From Semisulcospira habei (Eukaryota; Mollusca; Gastropoda; Semisulcospiridae), in the NCBI GenBank assembly GCA_036245525.1, contig BTPG01000005.1:207673026-207737025 (forward strand): DNA of 64,000 bases. The letters run 5' to 3'. This document shows, piece after piece, positions 20,426 through 33,124 of this stretch (position 1 is its first letter; each line of letters starts with the position of its first letter). The notes below the pieces were generated by a model. It did not search any database. It saw only the letters and a program-made list of their open reading frames with translations, and was not told the DNA's origin. The translations under genes and the position numbers were made by a program.

Positions 20426-20631
20426 CCCATTTAGTCCCACGTCCCTACAGCAGGAGATGGATTGACCATGATAATTCAAGGGTAGTGCCAGATGAGCTTG
20501 GCGCCTGAAGGCGCCAAGCTCATCTGGCACTACCCTTCAATTATCATGATCAATCCATCTCCTGCAACTGGTACATGGTCATTAGGCAACACCTCTAAAA
20601 TTTGAGAAATGGGACCTTGGGGGTAAAAGGG
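20426..20631. mobile_element. Family A element, intact
   Basis: TTAA at 20422-20425 and 20632-20635. Ends CCCATTTAGTCCC and GGGGTAAAAGGG. Arms of about 55 bp run from GGAGATGGATTGACCATGAT to the GGCGCC centre. Both arms share GATGAGC/GCTCATC. Confidence 0.9.
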
Positions 20632-20730
20632 TTAAAGCACGCATATAAACATATGAGAATAATAAACATGCGTCTGCATTTCAGTTTCAAATCGTCTGCT
20701 AAGCACTGCGTGTGTCGGTCGCGTGTGTGG

Positions 20731-20812
20731 GTGTCGGTCGCGGTTTGTTGTGGTGACCGTCCTGCAGGAATCCCCTCGACAGGAACCGCTACCGACAGCC
20801 AAAGGGGTCAAT
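20731..20812. repeat. Decayed family D element
   Basis: It contains CCTGCAGGAATCCCCTCGAC and GCTACCGACAGCCAAAGGGG, similar to the short family D copies. Confidence 0.5.
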
Positions 20813-20989
20813 GCAGCTGATGGATCGACCTATACTGGCCTCAAAGGTGTTAGCTCGGCGTCAGGAGAAGGCGGGCAGCAAAGGCACAATCCGCCCCGAG
20901 GAGGTTTACATCTGTGCTCCGGCATTGCGCAAGGGATCGGGTGTACGTAACTCAGTTCAGCCCCACATGAGCGCACCACAGCAAGGCCT

Positions 20990-21440
20990 CGGTACACAGT
21001 GCCGTTTCCGTACTGCACAGTCTCTTAGCCATAGTCAGTCCCAGGCATCCCCTAATATTTCAATCCCCTCAAAAACACTACTGCCCACCAGCTGCACATT
21101 TGCCATGCACAAAATAACAATAAAAACAGCACATTGACAGTCTCATTTCTTGGCTATGAACCCGATTCCTTACCAACCCCACACCCAAGCACAGCTGAAA
21201 TCAGCGTGCCCCTCAAATCACTACGTCAACGGAAACTCAACATAGGCCCACAATTGTCCACTGGATACGGCTCAGGATCGTATGAATCAAAGCACCAAAC
21301 ATGTCTCCTCTCATGTAACCAGAACTGAATTTCCAGCAAATTCTAACATTCAGCCCTACTACAACAGTTCAAACAAGGCAAAAATTATTTTTTAAAAAAC
21401 ACCGGTTCTCTTACTGCCTGAACTGCCCAAATTTGACTAT
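20990..21440. repeat. Family Q dispersed repeat
   Basis: It shares blocks such as ATCCCCTAATATTTCAATCC, TGCACATTTGCCATGCAC and GAATCAAAGCACCAAACATG with 30535, 37881, 44235 and 54898. It is non-coding. Confidence 0.7.
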
Positions 21441-21699
21441 GTAATGTGACCGCTAGACATGGCGGATCGAGGACTTCCGGTTGCTATCCCGCCGATGTCG
21501 GATAGACGCTACATTCTCGTCATCCCCCCAAATCGCTAAAAATCACCATCTAAAGTCATCGGCTATACAAAATAGTGTGTTCGGTACAAGTGTTGTGTTT
21601 GGTGCCTTGTGTATCATCCATCGTGACACCATCTGGCAGTGCCATCTGTTAATTGGACAAGAAACTGAGATAACTTGACGCCGGCAGCAGCAGTAGGCT

Positions 21700-24600
21700 A
21701 TGGCGGCGGAACACGTGCCACCGGTGTTTAGTATCAAGGCGCAGATACTGCTGGCTGCGGACGATAAAGACTACACAGTTTTTGAACTACTCTCATTCGC
21801 TCACTCCGACCACAGAGCAGTGCTTACAACAATGTCCTTCCATGATTCCTAAACTGAGGGGACCATCTTACTGGAAATTTAATAACAGTCTTCTCAGTTA
21901 AAGACAAAGCGTACCTTAGCGTCATTAACAACACGAAGAATCCTCTCGCGATCAAACAGAGCTCAGCCCGCACACTAAATGGGAACAGTGCAAAGTCAGA
22001 ATCAGAGAACAGTCTATAGCCTATTTGAAGCACAAGCGGCAAAAACAAAAAGACAATATCAAAATCATGCAAACTACTCGGACTGCAACTCCTAGAAAAC
22101 GAACTCGGCGCTGAGTAAAAAGACAATGAAAGACTCATATCAGAAATAATAAGGATAAAAACAGATCTAGAAATAAACGCCCTCGCGCCGAAGCTCGCGG
22201 GGCACAAATAAGATCAAGAATAAAGTTCATTGAAGAGGGTGAGAAAAACACACGGTACTTTCTTGACCTAGAAAAAGCAAATGGTTCGAAAACCACAATA
22301 TCTGCTCTCAAAACCGAAGACGGAAAATTGCTGACAAAACAACAGGACGTATTGAAAGAACAAGTGAACTTCTATGCTAAACTATACAAAAACGACCTTA
22401 GTCTTTCAAACGAAAATGACACGTCCTTGTCCGATTTTCTCGGCCCTCACTCCACTCTGCCCACATTAAACGATTTTGACAAAAACAACTGTGAAGATGC
22501 CATCACGGAAAACGAAATAGCGGAAGCCCTCAAATCCATGAAAAACGGCTCGGCGCCGGGATGTGACGGACTCACAACGGAATTTTACAAGCATGTTTTT
22601 GGCCAAAAATAAAACACATGATTATGGACTCCTATTGTTACTCCTTTGAAAGTGGGAACCTATCCAATACCCAAAATAAATGAATTATAACACTTCTCCA
22701 TAAAGGCAAAAACCTCCCGCGGGATAACCTGTCAAACTGGCGACCAATCTCTCTCCTAAACACTGACTATAAACTACTCGCCAGAACGCTAGCCAGAAGG
22801 CTTGGTACAGTTATACACAAGCTTATAGCTGATGATCAGTGCGGATTTGTAAAAGGCAGAAACGTTGCAACAATCCTAAGAACAATCGACGACACAGTCA
22901 ACTATCTGAATAAGGAAAAGCTCCCAGGAATCTTGGTCGGAATTGACTTTACAAAAGCTTTTGACACAATCTCCCAAAAAATCATAGAGGATAGCCTCAA
23001 ATTGTATGGCTTCGGCCCCAACTTTCAACAGTGGATAAGCACTCTCATAGAGCAAACAGAAAGCTCCATAAACCATTATGGATGGATCTCCGAACCCTTC
23101 AGAATTGAGCGAGGAATACAACAAGGATGTCCACTGTCCTCGCTGCTGTTCATCTTAGCAGTAGAAGTGCTTGCAATAAAGATCAGGGATAGTAACGTAA
23201 ACGGGATAGCGATCAAGAGAAACCACAATGTAAAGCTGATACTAAAAATCCAACAGTTTGCAGACGACACTACACTCTTTCTTAAAGACGGTACTGACCT
23301 GGACAAGATAATCGATATTTTTGATAACTTCTCAAAGATATCTGGCCTCAACATGAACAAGGAAAAGACAGAAGCAATGTGGCTAGGAAAAGACAAAAAT
23401 AACGAACATTCTCCCCACGGCATTAAATGGGTAAAACAAATGAAAATTCTTGGCACTTACTTTAACAGCAATGTGAGTGCACAAGAAATTGAAGACAACT
23501 GGTCGAAAAAAATCGAAAACATGAAAAGGGCAATAAAGCAATGGTCAAGACGAAATTTAAGTATACAAGGTAAAATTGTTGTAGCTAAAACCTGTCTTAT
23601 CTCTCAGTTTGTGTACATCATGCAAGCCATCGGCCTCCCGGAGGACATTTTGGCTGCAATTAATCGCGAACTATTTCAGTACTTTCATCTGGAAAAAGAA
23701 ATAATAAAAAAGCATTTGAAAAAGTCAAACGTAAGGTACTTACCCAAGGTACCGACCTCGGAGGTCTCAAGATGATAGATATGAAAACACTCCAAGAAGC
23801 TCTGTACCTCTGTACCCCAAACTCGTAAAAGGGGACACAAGCAGCGCTTGGAAGGCATACCAAGAACACGTCTTTTCAAAACTATCTAATGACCTGGACA
23901 TATTGGCAACTCCCTCAAACCCAACGGACTTAAATGGACTTTCCCCAAACATAGGAAACATTTGGAAAAACGTCCTCCGTGCCTGGTTAAACTTGAGATC
24001 TAAATTTGATGAGAACGAGGCAAGAGAACTCTACCTAAACTCCGCTATATGGAATAACTCCAATCTACACTGATTTAAACGCAAAAGCCTGTACATGAAA
24101 GATTGGATTGCAAAAGGATTACACAAGCTTAATGATATCCTTAGCGACAGATTCGAAATAATCACATTTGGCGATCAAGAGGCGCTGGTAGGCCCGGCCC
24201 CACATAGAATACTAGAATACAACGCAACGCGTTCTGCAATTCAGCAGGCCTTTGCAAGCAACCGAATTAAACTCTTTGACCACCCAGAACAAAACCCCTC
24301 ACGCATGACACTAAATGGCATCACAGTAGACACTCTCACCGCAAAACACTTTCGAAGATTGCTCACGGAAGAAACACAACCATGCGCGGTAAACTTTTGG
24401 AACAGAAAGTTACATGTATCTATCAACAAGCATCACTGGGAGGCTGTAATCAACGCCACCCGAGAAACCAGACTAAGGGTTCTTCATTGGAAGATCCTTC
24501 ACAACATCTTCCCCACAAACATACGCCTAAAAAAGATGGGGATTGCAAACTCGGACAAATGTAACGCATGCCGTCTAGACCAAACTAACTTTATAGAGCA

Positions 24601-24830
24601 CTTTTTCTTTGCCTGTCCCAAAACCAAACCCTTATGGCAAATGGTCGAAAAAGAAATCAACGTGCGAACCCAACAGCATCTCAAAATAACTGAAAACATT
24701 GCCCTTCTGGGAATCCACCAACGACTGAAACGTCGACCAAGAAAACAAGAACCTAATAAATCATCTCATTATCCTAGCAAAAATGTGTATCAGCAAATTT
24801 AGATACGGCGACGCCGCTAATATTTGCATG
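21700..24830 (+). mobile_element. LINE of L1/Tx1-like type, degenerate
   Basis: It starts with a possible ORF1 start (MAAEHVPPVFSIKAQILLAA, 21700). An apparent deletion follows, joining it to the end of an AP-endonuclease (SDHRAVL, 21805). Next come an RT linker (22328-22612, KNGSAPGCDGLTTEFY), RT core (22933-23775, with FADDTTLF and GIQQGCPLSSLLFILAVEVL) and a C-terminal zf-RVT part (24095-24802, LHWKILHNIFPTNIRLKKMG and C-x2-C). Stops and frameshifts break it into pieces, so it cannot be active. Confidence 0.85.
22933..23775 (+). pseudogene. Reverse transcriptase core of the L1/Tx1-like LINE
   Basis: TKAFDTIS, RGIQQGCPLSS, FADDTTLF and SGLNMNKEKTEAMWLG motifs. It is separated by frameshifts from the flanking pieces. 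Confidence 0.85.
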
Positions 24831-24902
24831 ATATTTGAAAAGGAGCTGATGCTAAGAAACCATTTGATGCCACATTTATAACTTTGAGAGCGCACGCACA
24901 TG

Positions 24903-25008
<106 letters not shown>

Positions 25009-25057
25009 GCATGTTTTAAAGACAGTAGCAAAAGACAGTAGCAGAGAGTGCATGGCA

Positions 25058-26040
25058 GCAAACCCACGTTGTTTTCTGTCCATCCCAATATAACCTTTAC
25101 TTGCTATATATAGTATACATGTGTACCTGATCAAGACACTGCAAACAACGGGTTTATGTCCATCCCAATATAACCTTTACTTGCTATATATAGTATACAT
25201 GTGTACCTGATCAAGACACTGCAAACAACGGGTTTCTGTCCATCCCAATATAACCTTTACTTGCTATATATAGTATACATGTGTACCTGATCAAGACACT
25301 GCAAACAACGGGTATATGTCCATCCCAATATAACCTTTACTTGCTATATATAGTATACATGTGTACCTGATCAAGACACTGCAAACAACGGGTTTATGTC
25401 CATCCCAATATAACCTTTACTTGCTATATATAGTATACATGTGTACCTGATCAAGACACTGCAAACAACGGGTTTCTGTCCATCCCAATATAACCTTTAA
25501 TTGCTATATATAGTATACATGTGTACCTGATCAAGACACTGCAAACAACGGGTTTATGTCCATCCCAATATAACCTTTACTTGCTATATATAGTATACAT
25601 GTGTACCTGATCAAGACACTGCAAACAACGGGTTTATGTCCATCCCAATATAACCTTTACTTGCTATATATAGTATACATGTGTACCTGATCAAGACACT
25701 GCAAACAACGGGTTTATGTCCATCCCAATATAACCATTACTTGCTATATATAGTATACATGTGTACCTGATCAAGACACTGCAAACAACGGGTTTCTGTC
25801 CATCCCAATATAACCTTTACTTGCTATATATAGTATACATGTGTACCTGATCAAGACACTGCAAACAACGGGTTTATGTCCATCCCAATATAACCTTTAC
25901 TTGCTATATATAGTATACATGTGTACCTGATCAAGACACTGCAAACAACGGGTTTATGTCCATCCCAATATAACCTTTACTTGCTATATATAGTATACAT
26001 GTGTACCTGATCAAGACACTGCAAACAACGGGTTTATATC
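25058..26040. repeat. 80-bp tandem satellite, about 12 copies
   Basis: CATCCCAATATAACC recurs every 80 bp at 25081, 25161, 25241 and on to 25961. Copies differ at very few positions (GGTTTATGTC, GGTTTCTGTC, GGTATATGTC). Each holds GCTATATATAGTATACAT. Confidence 0.97.
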
Positions 26041-26300
26041 CATTACTAGTTCACGTAGTGTTCACTGTTGCATTGGGCATGCATCATCAGACTTTTGAAA
26101 TAAAGTTGACTAGACAAAATGTGAAGAATAAACGGGAAGATGATGTCGGAAGGATAAAAGAAGAATTGGAAAAAAAAAAGGAATGGAAAACAGGCACAAA
26201 AAAACCCTTCCTATACGGCAATTGCTGGGCCGGTTTAAGACTGATTCCCCCCCCCCCCCAAACCCCCCCCCCCCCACCCCCCCCCCCAAAAAAAAAAGAC

Positions 26301-26477
26301 ATTGATCGAACATGATAGTTCAAGGGTGGTGCCAGAACAGCTTGGCGCCCATAGGCGCCAAGCTATCCTGGCACCACCCTTGAACTATTATGCTCGATCT
26401 GTCTATCGAATTGTAATACAGCTCTTAAGAGGGCAACTTGAAAATTTGGGGTTTTCGGTCCTGGGGGGTAGAATGTG
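26301..26477. mobile_element. Family A element
   Basis: GATCGAACATGATAGTTCAA core, right end GGGGGGTAGAATGTG then TTAA (26478-26481). Confidence 0.75.
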
Positions 26478-26610
26478 TTAATGCCTATTTGTCGTGGGCT
26501 GACAAAATGGTGCCACAGGGAAGAGGTGAAAGCCGCATTTCATTGTTTGCTTACTGGCTTTATTTTAGCATCGAAAGCCCTGACCTCCCCCCCACCCCCC
26601 CACCCCCACC

Positions 26611-26612
<2 letters not shown>

Positions 26613-26694
<82 letters not shown>
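26613..26694. repeat. (TC)n microsatellite at LINE 5' junction
   Basis: CT repeat with one slip, directly joined to LINE coding sequence. Confidence 0.95.
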
Positions 26695-26699
<5 letters not shown>

Positions 26700-28769
26700 G
26701 GTAAATTAATTACATCCTTGGAAAATACAAAATCATCAGGACTGGATGAGATTAGTGCGAAAATACTCAAGATATCCCTCCCATACATTGTAGAGAGTAT
26801 CACTTATATCTACAACCTCTGTATTAATTTTAATTGTTTTCCAGACGCATTTAAAGACGCGAAAGTAATACCTCTACCTAAATCTAAAGATCTTAGTGAA
26901 ATTAATAATTTTAGGCCCATATCACTTCTACCTGTTCTGTCCAAGCCCTTAGAACGGCATATTCACAAGCATCTATCTATATACCTGGAAAGCCGAAAAT
27001 TAATCTATTCATTGCAGTCGGGCTTCAGATCAGAACACTCATGTCACACTGCGCTGATACGGATGATAGACACCTGGTTATCTTCCATCAACGACTCAAA
27101 ACTTACAGGAGTCATGTTTCTAGATTTTCGTAAAGCCTTTGATCTAGTAAACCACGAAATACTGATCAAGAAAGTATCCATGTACACCAACAACTCGGCG
27201 TCGTTTCTCAAATCCTACCTCGAAGGTAGAAAACAAAAGGTATTACTAAATGGCTCATACTCGAATCAAGGTTTAGTGAAGCATGGCGTACCACAGGGCT
27301 CTATTCTTGGTCCCCTTCTATTCTGCTTGTTCATAAATGATCTTCCTCTTGCGATAAAAAATGAAAGCGTTACATGTGATATGTTTGCAGATGATGCTGC
27401 TGTACACACGCCAGATAAGGATATGTCAAACATCAATTTACGACTGCAAAACACACTGCAAGATATTGATGAACGGTGCAGTCATAATATTATGATTTTA
27501 AACCTGGTAAAAACGGAGAGCATGGTAATTAGCACCCGCCAAAAACACCAGCTTGGCTCTCTCTCACTCAGTCTGTCCCTCCAAGGCAAAACCATCAGCC
27601 AATTTACTAACCATCGCCTGCTAGGAGTCACGGTGGACAACCAGCTTAGGTGGCAGCTACACATCAGTAACGTTTGTAAAATTGTCTCCAGAAATCTGTA
27701 CATCTTAGCAAAACTTAAACACATTACTGATATGGAGACACGTCAACTGTTCTTCAATGCCCATATTAGATCGCATATAGACTATGCTTCTACTGTGTGG
27801 GATGGTTCGAGAGATGTCAATTTGAAAAGATTGAACTCTCTACATCGGAGAGCTGCCAAACTAATACTCCCTGATCCCAGCTTAACTACTGACCAAAAAT
27901 TGGCAGCCTTAAAAATTCTGCCCCTGAAAGATCATCTAATTTACAATAAGGGAATGGTTATGTTCAAGGCATTAAACGATAAGCTACCCCGATATATCAC
28001 ATCGCTATTTACCGTCCAGTCATCAACATACTCCAGATCAAGAAAATCCCTTATTGTGCCGCGACCTAGAATTGATCTCTATAAAACGAGTTTGACGTTC
28101 TCTGGCTCTAGTCTTTGGAATGCCTTGCCTAGAAACGTCACGACATCAGCTACTTTCTCCTCGTTTAAAGTCAGTCTCATCAAGTACTTATTTTTGTCAG
28201 CAGCATCCCCGTGACTGTGCACATATTGAAAAATACTATTTCTCATTAGATCATTAATTGCGTGTATCACAGGTTTCGACTGATGACTCATATTTATTCG
28301 GTACAGCTTGTATGTAGCCAGCTACTCATATGACTGACTAGCTTAAGCCGCGTAAGCGTGTGTGTGCACGTGTGTGCGTTGTGCGTGTGTGCTTGTGCGC
28401 ACGTGTATATTAGAGATAGAGAGTGGCGTGCTCAAATGTGCATGCGTTATGTATGCGTATTAGGTTGTGTGTATTCTCATTATATTATTTTAATTAAACC
28501 TCACAACATGTCATTATGCCCGACCAGTAAAGTTGGTAATTCCTATGTCACTTCCCCCCCCCCCCCCCCCAACATTATTATTTTTTTTCTTTCTTTTTTT
28601 TTTTCATTCTTGGCTTGTGCTGTGTCATGTAATTTTTTTTCCTTCTTAGTAGTAGAAAACAATTAGTACGATAGTAACTCTGTAATCAGTAGATTAGCAA
28701 CGGCAAGTTCGAAAAATGGTTGTTACTACCAAAACTTTTACCGTTGTCAAATAAAGGATCATTGTCATT

Positions 28770-28773
<4 letters not shown>
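26695..28773 (+). mobile_element. LINE of the Jockey/CR1-like group, 5'-truncated
   Basis: One open RT frame runs to 28214: SSGLDEISAKILK, FRPISLLPVLSKPLERHIHK, FLDFRKAFDLVNHEIL, GVPQGSILGPLLFCLFINDL, MFADDAAVH, LNSLHRRAAKLIL and FSGSSLWNALP. The 3' UTR ends AATAAAGGATCATTGTCATT. (TC)n lies on both sides (to 26694 and from 28774). The long open frame suggests a fairly recent insertion. Confidence 0.88.
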
Positions 28774-28865
<92 letters not shown>

Positions 28866-28875
28866 TGCTTCCTCA

Positions 28876-28923
<48 letters not shown>
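28774..28923. repeat. (TC)n then (TTA)n microsatellites
   Basis: CT repeat 28774-28862 and TTA repeat 28877-28923. Confidence 0.95.
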
Positions 28924-28924
<1 letters not shown>

Positions 28925-29124
28925 GTGGTTGGGTTTTTTTTTCGTAGTTTTTCTTCCTCTTCTTCTTCTTCTTCTTATTAATGTTATTATTTGCATGCTA
29001 TGTTTATTTTCCTGTTATATTGTTTGTTTACAGGACAGCTTGTAAGACAGGCATTGCGTTGCCTAATAGCTTTATCCTGAATAAATAAAGATTCATCAAC
29101 ATCTCTCTCTCTCTCTCTCTCCCC
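28924..29124 (+). repeat. Second LINE 3' end fragment
   Basis: TTATCCTGAATAAATAAAG followed by ATTCATCAAC and a short CT run, like a second retroposon tail. Confidence 0.5.
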
Positions 29125-29294
29125 CCCCCCCCCCTCTCCCCCGCGGTCACGTAGAAGATAAATCAGGTTGTATCTTCATGTCGTCATGGTCGGTCCAGTG
29201 GTGAAAGTTGCTGTTTTCCCCACCAGTCATCGACAAACAAAAGCTGTAGGCCTATATGCCCGTTATTGTTTATTAATGTATCTTTTTTCCACAG

Positions 29295-29393
29295 ACTTAG
29301 GAAAGGTCCACCACGAACCCAGCTTCAAGTGGAAATATAGACCATCTTTCGAGGGTGATGACACTGAAACTACTCCACCCGCTTGTCCAGAAG
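29295..29393 (+). CDS. Second exon of the unrecognised plus-strand gene
   Basis: A strong acceptor (TCTTTTTTCCACAG) and donor (AGAAG/GTAACA) bracket 99 nt. It enters with two nucleotides that complete the single G left by the exon at 20124, giving LGKVHHEPSFKWKYRPSFEG and then DDTETTPPACPE. FKWKYRPSF has the look of a conserved structured segment, unlike the first exon. The intron of about 9.2 kb holds LINEs and satellite DNA. Following exons were not found before the tandem duplication begins at about 30.05 kb. Confidence 0.55.
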
Positions 29394-30431
29394 GTAACAT
29401 ACCTCCCCATACAACCCACTCCCACTCCCAACCCCCTCCCCCCACCCCTCTTCGACCCCCCTCATCCCCCCCCCCCCCCGCCCCATTAAATCGGGCTCGC
29501 CTCTGTAATGGCCGCAAACGAAAAAGAGAATCACGGTTGGGTTGGATTGACCTGATGGCACATTGAATGCGATTCCTTAAGTTCACGGAAATGTTTGTCA
29601 CTGCTGCGGACATGTATGTCGCTGCTGTTTAGTGTTTACAAGGCATTTTCGTAAGCCAAGCAGTCTTCAGCGGTCACAACATGGCTTGGATGGATGGAGA
29701 AGTTCAATGAAATACAACTAACGAAGACTATCTCATGGCGAGAAAGGCATTCTGTGCCCAGAGATTCAATATTTATTCAGACGTTTTAAGAGTATTTTTC
29801 ATTTTGCGGTCTGAACCAGAACCCCCCCCCCCCCCACCCCCTTCTCCCCCCCTCTCATCCCCCCATTTCTTCTTCCCCTCCCCCTTGATCTTCTGGTTGA
29901 TCTTTTGGTTGTTGTTAACATTACGTGTTTTTCGTGTCGTACTTTTCTTTATGCTCGCTCTTATTACTCGTACCCCCAGTAGCAAAGGTCCTCGGGCCGA
30001 CGAAAGCCGCAGTGGCCCCACGCACAGCAGCGCGAGGCCTTTGCGGCTCGAGCACCTTTGCGCATTGGGACCTTTTCTACTTCAGCCATCAGTTTTTGTG
30101 ATCTTGGCAGGAACGGGTTTGCACTCAGGGTCTGTTATTGTTCGCCTTGCTCTTCAACAGATGCAGTTTCCGTGCTGGGGACAATCCAGCCCTTGCCGAC
30201 ATCCGCAAGCAACAGAACTCTGAGGCTTGGCCTGTCCCGAAAGCAGAAGGTTCGACCGCTCCACAAACACACCCAGTGATGTGTCAACGGCACAGGACCG
30301 CGGAATTATCGCTAATAACAAGCACAGACGAACAGGTTGAACATTGACTTTGGGTCTTTGGCGAGGACTACACGGAAGGTAAACTGAAAAAATGAAGCGG
30401 GGAACAACAGTCGATTGTGCCTCCTAGTTGA

Positions 30432-30482
30432 CTGAACCCAATGCGCAAAAGTCGGGCTACGTCGGATCGCGCACTGGGCACT
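30432..30482. repeat. Family E hairpin, decayed (unit 1)
   Basis: CCCAATGCGCAAAAGTCGGG and CGCGCACTGGGC ends. The related copy in unit 2 is at 44106. Confidence 0.5.
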
Positions 30483-30534
30483 GGAAACTTCCCATACTGG
30501 AAAACACAGTTTTTGGTTGTGTCCCGGAAGTCAG

Positions 30535-31010
30535 GCCCAAGACCACAATAAGCCTCCCCTACAGTCCCATCTGTTAAAATGCCATAGCCTCTAGTCTGTC
30601 TCAGTCATCCCCTAATTTTTCAATCCCATAAATAACACTACCGCCCACTTGCTGCACATTTGCCATGCACAGCTAATACCCCAAAAAATAAGGACATCAG
30701 CTGTCTCTTTTCCTGGCTATGAATCTGATTCTGTACCAACCCTACACTCAAGCGCAGCCAAAACTAGCACACACCTTAAATCACCATCCCGGCGCTTGGC
30801 AACTTAAAATAGGCCAAAAAGAGTCCGACGGTTAAAGCCAAGGCTGGTATGAATCAAAGCACCAAACATGTCTTTTCTCACCTATCAAGAGATTTCAAGC
30901 AAATTCCAGCATACTGCCTCTGTACAAGATGCCAAAGAAGGCAGAAGATTAATAAAATAATTATTAACAAAATACACCGGTCCTCTTACTGCCGCACTTA
31001 CCTCACTTAC
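30535..31010. repeat. Family Q repeat (unit 1)
   Basis: The duplicate of 44235-44640, with CCCGGAAGTCAGGCCCAAGA at its start. Confidence 0.7.
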
Positions 31011-31036
31011 CTTATTTAAATATGTACCTCATTTAA

Positions 31037-31241
31037 CTCATTCTACCCCACACAAACCACAGCAAGATACGGATCGACCATGATAGTTCAAGGGTGATGC
31101 CAGAATAGCTTGGCGCCTATGGGCGCCAAGCTATTCTGGCATCACCCTTGAACTATCATGGTCGATCTGTGTCCTGCACTGCATGCAGTCTTCAGAGGAC
31201 AACGGCAAAATTTTGGGATTTCGGTGTTGGGGTAGAATGAG
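31037..31241. mobile_element. Family A element with perfect terminal repeats
   Basis: TTAA at 31033-31036 and 31242-31245, ends CTCATTCTACCCCA and its exact complement. Both arms share GATGCC/GGCATC. The core is otherwise perfect. It lies in duplication unit 1. Confidence 0.92.
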
Positions 31242-31519
31242 TTAAATGTGTGCCGTGACCAGTAAACAAAATGTTTACCAGTAGGAACTACCAGCGGATG
31301 TCAGTTTCTTCCTTGTTTGAAACAAGCGCTTGACTGTTGTATTGTGCTCATTTATTTCTCCCTCATAGCATCTCGCCGAATTGAGAATTTGACCTTTTTC
31401 AGCGAGGATTTACAAATTATTTTGACTGCGGCAGGCCTGCTCAGTTAGATTTGTGTTTTTATTGTTTCATTCATTGTTCATTAATTTCATAATTTGTAAA
31501 GTTTTCATGGTGCTTTTAA

Positions 31520-31594
31520 CTCATGCGCGGCCAGCCGCATCCGGATGCGCGGCACTGATAAGCCGCGTATCCCGATGCCCCTGGCCGCCATGAG
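31520..31594. mobile_element. Family C variant hairpin (unit 1)
   Basis: It starts after TTAA (31516-31519) and ends in GGCCGCCATGAG. The arms contain GCATCCGGATGCGCGG. The duplicate is at 46261. Confidence 0.7.
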
Positions 31595-31878
31595 CGTGCA
31601 CACCGTTGTACTGTTCAGTCCGGCCGGGTAGTTGCATGGACACTGGGTTTATTGTTCAGTTTTCACTGTACCGGCAGTTTCCGTTAGTTTCACTTGTGTG
31701 TTGCATCGCGTTGTTGGCGTTTGCAACACTGTCGTACGACATCGTGTATGCTGCTGTTTAGATTTCAGTGCTTGCACAGGTTGCGTTTGTTTGACTGTTG
31801 AAAGCGTTTCTGAGTGTAGAGTACACTAAAGGTTCTGTAGTGTATTCCATGCTCTGAAACAGTAATTTTGTCTTTTAA

Positions 31879-32091
31879 CTCATTCAGCCCCGAAACACCA
31901 CAGTAAGATATGGATCTAGGATGATCATAGTAGTTCAAGGATGGTGCCAGAATAGCTTGGCGCCCATAGGCGCCAAGCTATTTGTGGCACCACCCTTGAA
32001 CTATTATGCTCGATCTGTCTCTAGAATTGTAATACAGTCCTTCAGAGGCCAGCTTTAAAACTGGTGATTTCGGTGCTGAGGTAGAATGTGT
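31879..32091. mobile_element. Family A element (unit 1)
   Basis: TTAA at 31875-31878 and 32092-32095. The duplicate is at 46654. Confidence 0.85.
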
Positions 32092-32547
32092 TTAAGTTCA
32101 TGATAAATTTCAATACAGCAGCTGAAGAAAGATCAGTTTCGCACTCAGTATCTTGGTCTTACAATCCCCGCCCCCCACCCACAACTACCCCCCCCCCCCC
32201 CTCCAAACACACTTGCTCTGAATATGCACCACTTTTCTCATCACTTTTTAATTCAGCATACAGATAATTCAAAACACATAACTGAATTATAAATACAGGC
32301 ACAACAAATTGATGTCACACACGAAATGGGTGTACAAAATGACACCCTAGTACAAAAAAAGGCAGGAAAACGGCAAACATTTTCTTTTGAGATTCTAGAT
32401 GGAGAACAACGGAGAAACAACAAGAAAGGCAAAGCCCTTTTGGCTCACGTGTATGACCTATCCACACGTCTGACAATAAGTAAAGGGATGGCTTCTGCAC
32501 CAACAAAATCCAAGTTTTTTTCAAAATTCAATCGGTGTTCGCACATA

Positions 32548-32892
32548 TGTGAAACCCCGTGACCCTTGACCTTCGCGATGAGTCGACTAAATTAGTATAC
32601 ATAGGAAGGTCTTATCATCATCTACTTTTGTGCCAAATTTTGATTGAAAAGTTTGCAAAAATGTTGATAATAACTACAATTATATTAAAATAAAAATATA
32701 ATTGGCATTTTATACACATTTGTCGACTTCTTGTGACCCTTGACCTTTTCCGAGGGGTCATCCAAATTAGTATGCATAGATAGGTCTTATTATCAGGTAT
32801 CTCTATACCAAGTTTGGGTTTCAAGTTGTAAACATTAATTGAAAAAAAAAACATTTCTTGTCAAAATATGAATATTTTTTTACCCATTTCCT
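32548..32892 (-). repeat. Dispersed repeat with ~170-bp internal period (unit 1)
   Basis: GTGACCCTTGACCTT blocks recur, separated by AAATTAGTATGCATAG and CCAAGTTTGGGTTT. It stops abruptly at the junction with PGAP6 flank (32892). Confidence 0.7.
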
Positions 32893-32972
32893 GATAAACG
32901 GTGAGCTTGTCCCGGGCGCGCAGGCTTCACGCACAGAAACTGTAGCTGACGGAAGCCTTTGCACTGTGTTTA

Positions 32973-33124
32973 CTAGATAAGATTCTGACGGTCCGTGTTA
33001 ATGCCGAGGCTGTTCATATTGGCATCAAACATGGCATCCTCGTTCTCCTGACCCAGTTCTCCAGCGTGAGCATCGCATGGCCTGACGTCCCCTGATGACA
33101 CAGACAGCCCGGTCGGCGCAGTCA
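32973..33124 (-). CDS. PGAP6 exon j, left copy (open)
   Basis: It encodes VTAPTGLSVSSGDVRPCDAH to SLGINTDRQNLI and stop. It is one codon shorter than the right copy. Confidence 0.7.

Noticed and set aside
25058..26040. CRISPR array
   Set aside because: The 80-bp units are repeated without variable spacers, and the genome is eukaryotic. It is a satellite.
26475..26694. N-terminal Ser-Leu-rich extension of the RT protein
   Set aside because: It is a (TC)n microsatellite and upstream non-LINE sequence that happens to stay open.
29990..30160. Third exon of the unrecognised gene after the CCCCCAG acceptor near 29980
   Set aside because: The phase would fit, but the sequence is a family E-like repeat (GGTCCTCGGGCCGACG) found in several other places, and a stop soon follows.
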